Below are positions 15,085 to 15,278 of a stretch of 15,278 nucleotides of DNA, in pieces. Below the pieces are notes generated by a model. That model did not search any database, had not been told where the DNA came from, and saw only the letters and a list, made by a program, of their open reading frames with translations. Each line of letters opens with the position of its first letter. The first letter of the stretch is position 1. The stretch covers positions 1 through 15,278 of the forward strand of contig CATLZI010000019.1 in the NCBI GenBank assembly GCA_950063125.1. The letters are read 5' to 3'. A program made the position numbers and the translations under genes. The DNA comes from an uncultured Porticoccus sp. (GTDB lineage Bacteria; Pseudomonadota; Gammaproteobacteria; Pseudomonadales; Porticoccaceae).

Positions 15085-15278
15085 GATAGCACTTTATCGT
15101 TCGTTGCTGCTGCTGATCTGGATTCTGTCCATTCACAGTCTTGCTGCATGCCTCCTTATTGGCTCGGCAATACCTCTATGGCTGAAGGTTTTAACGATCA
15201 TCTCGATATTAGTGGGTGGCGCACACGCTTGTCTTATGTGGTACAGACAGCCGGTCAAGCGACTGAGCTGGACAAGCG
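15059..15278 (+). CDS. ygfX: YgfX-like membrane protein, 3' end cut off by the window
   Basis: A partial gene whose first 73 codons are present. From GTG at 15059 the product begins with a short polar segment ([15 protein letters not shown]), then two hydrophobic helices (about residues 15-37 and 39-61) and a basic, aromatic stretch ([11 protein letters not shown]). This two-helix hairpin followed by a soluble domain is the layout of YgfX/CptA, the partner gene of sdhE in E. coli, where it has been described both as an inner-membrane partner of SdhE and as a toxin acting on cytoskeletal proteins. The start is inferred: GTG at 15059 overlaps sdhE by 26 bases and has no clear ribosome binding site, so coupling to sdhE translation is likely. 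The assignment rests mainly on position and topology. Confidence 0.7.
   Translation, partial: MTQDPAPVEIALYRSLLLLIWILSIHSLAACLLIGSAIPLWLKVLTIISILVGGAHACLMWYRQPVKRLSWTS

Noticed and set aside
1..15278. Prophage, insertion sequence, CRISPR array, tRNA or rRNA gene
   Set aside because: No transposase or integrase motif, no regularly spaced repeats and no tRNA or rRNA consensus segments were seen on either strand.

Overview
The window looks like a chromosomal segment of a gammaproteobacterium with middling GC content. The evidence is gene order and protein type: tadA beside mltF divergent from a single-chain purL, and ygfZ divergent from sdhE-ygfX, are arrangements known from Escherichia coli and relatives. 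Genus cannot be read from the sequence; a marine Cellvibrionales-type organism is only a guess. I see no mobile element, CRISPR array, rRNA or tRNA gene.

Layout, left to right. (1) 1-560: an unrecognised, rather AT-rich gene that may be broken by a frameshift near a run of five G. (2) 833-2526, minus strand: a two-gene unit of a GS-fold amidoligase and a class I glutamine-amidotransferase-like hydrolase, overlapping by 16 bases. It is the least understood functional system here and predicts an unknown amide-bonded product. (3) 2824-3532, plus strand: a 64-residue membrane-anchored protein followed by tadA. (4) mltF (minus) converging on tadA and divergent from purL. (5) purL, ended by a strong hairpin that also serves the opposite strand. 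(6) 9195-10578, minus strand: a type 2 heme A synthase followed by a small periplasmic c-type cytochrome. (7) An alpha/beta hydrolase whose end overlaps that of a convergent patatin-like phospholipase. (8) ung, ending in a 4-base overlap with a convergent small PGPGW-type membrane protein. (9) ygfZ, then divergently sdhE and the truncated start of a ygfX-like gene at the right edge.

Most genes are housekeeping: tRNA wobble editing (TadA), peptidoglycan turnover (MltF), purine synthesis (PurL), uracil repair (Ung), Fe-S cluster and flavin-protein maturation (YgfZ, SdhE) and heme A supply for an aa3-type oxidase (COX15/CtaA). The right end therefore leans towards respiratory-enzyme assembly. 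Packing is tight: several convergent pairs leave no room for a terminator. The control regions hold some clear symmetrical elements, notably a 14-base perfect palindrome between ygfZ and sdhE and an 8-base-arm inverted repeat reaching the ung ribosome binding site.
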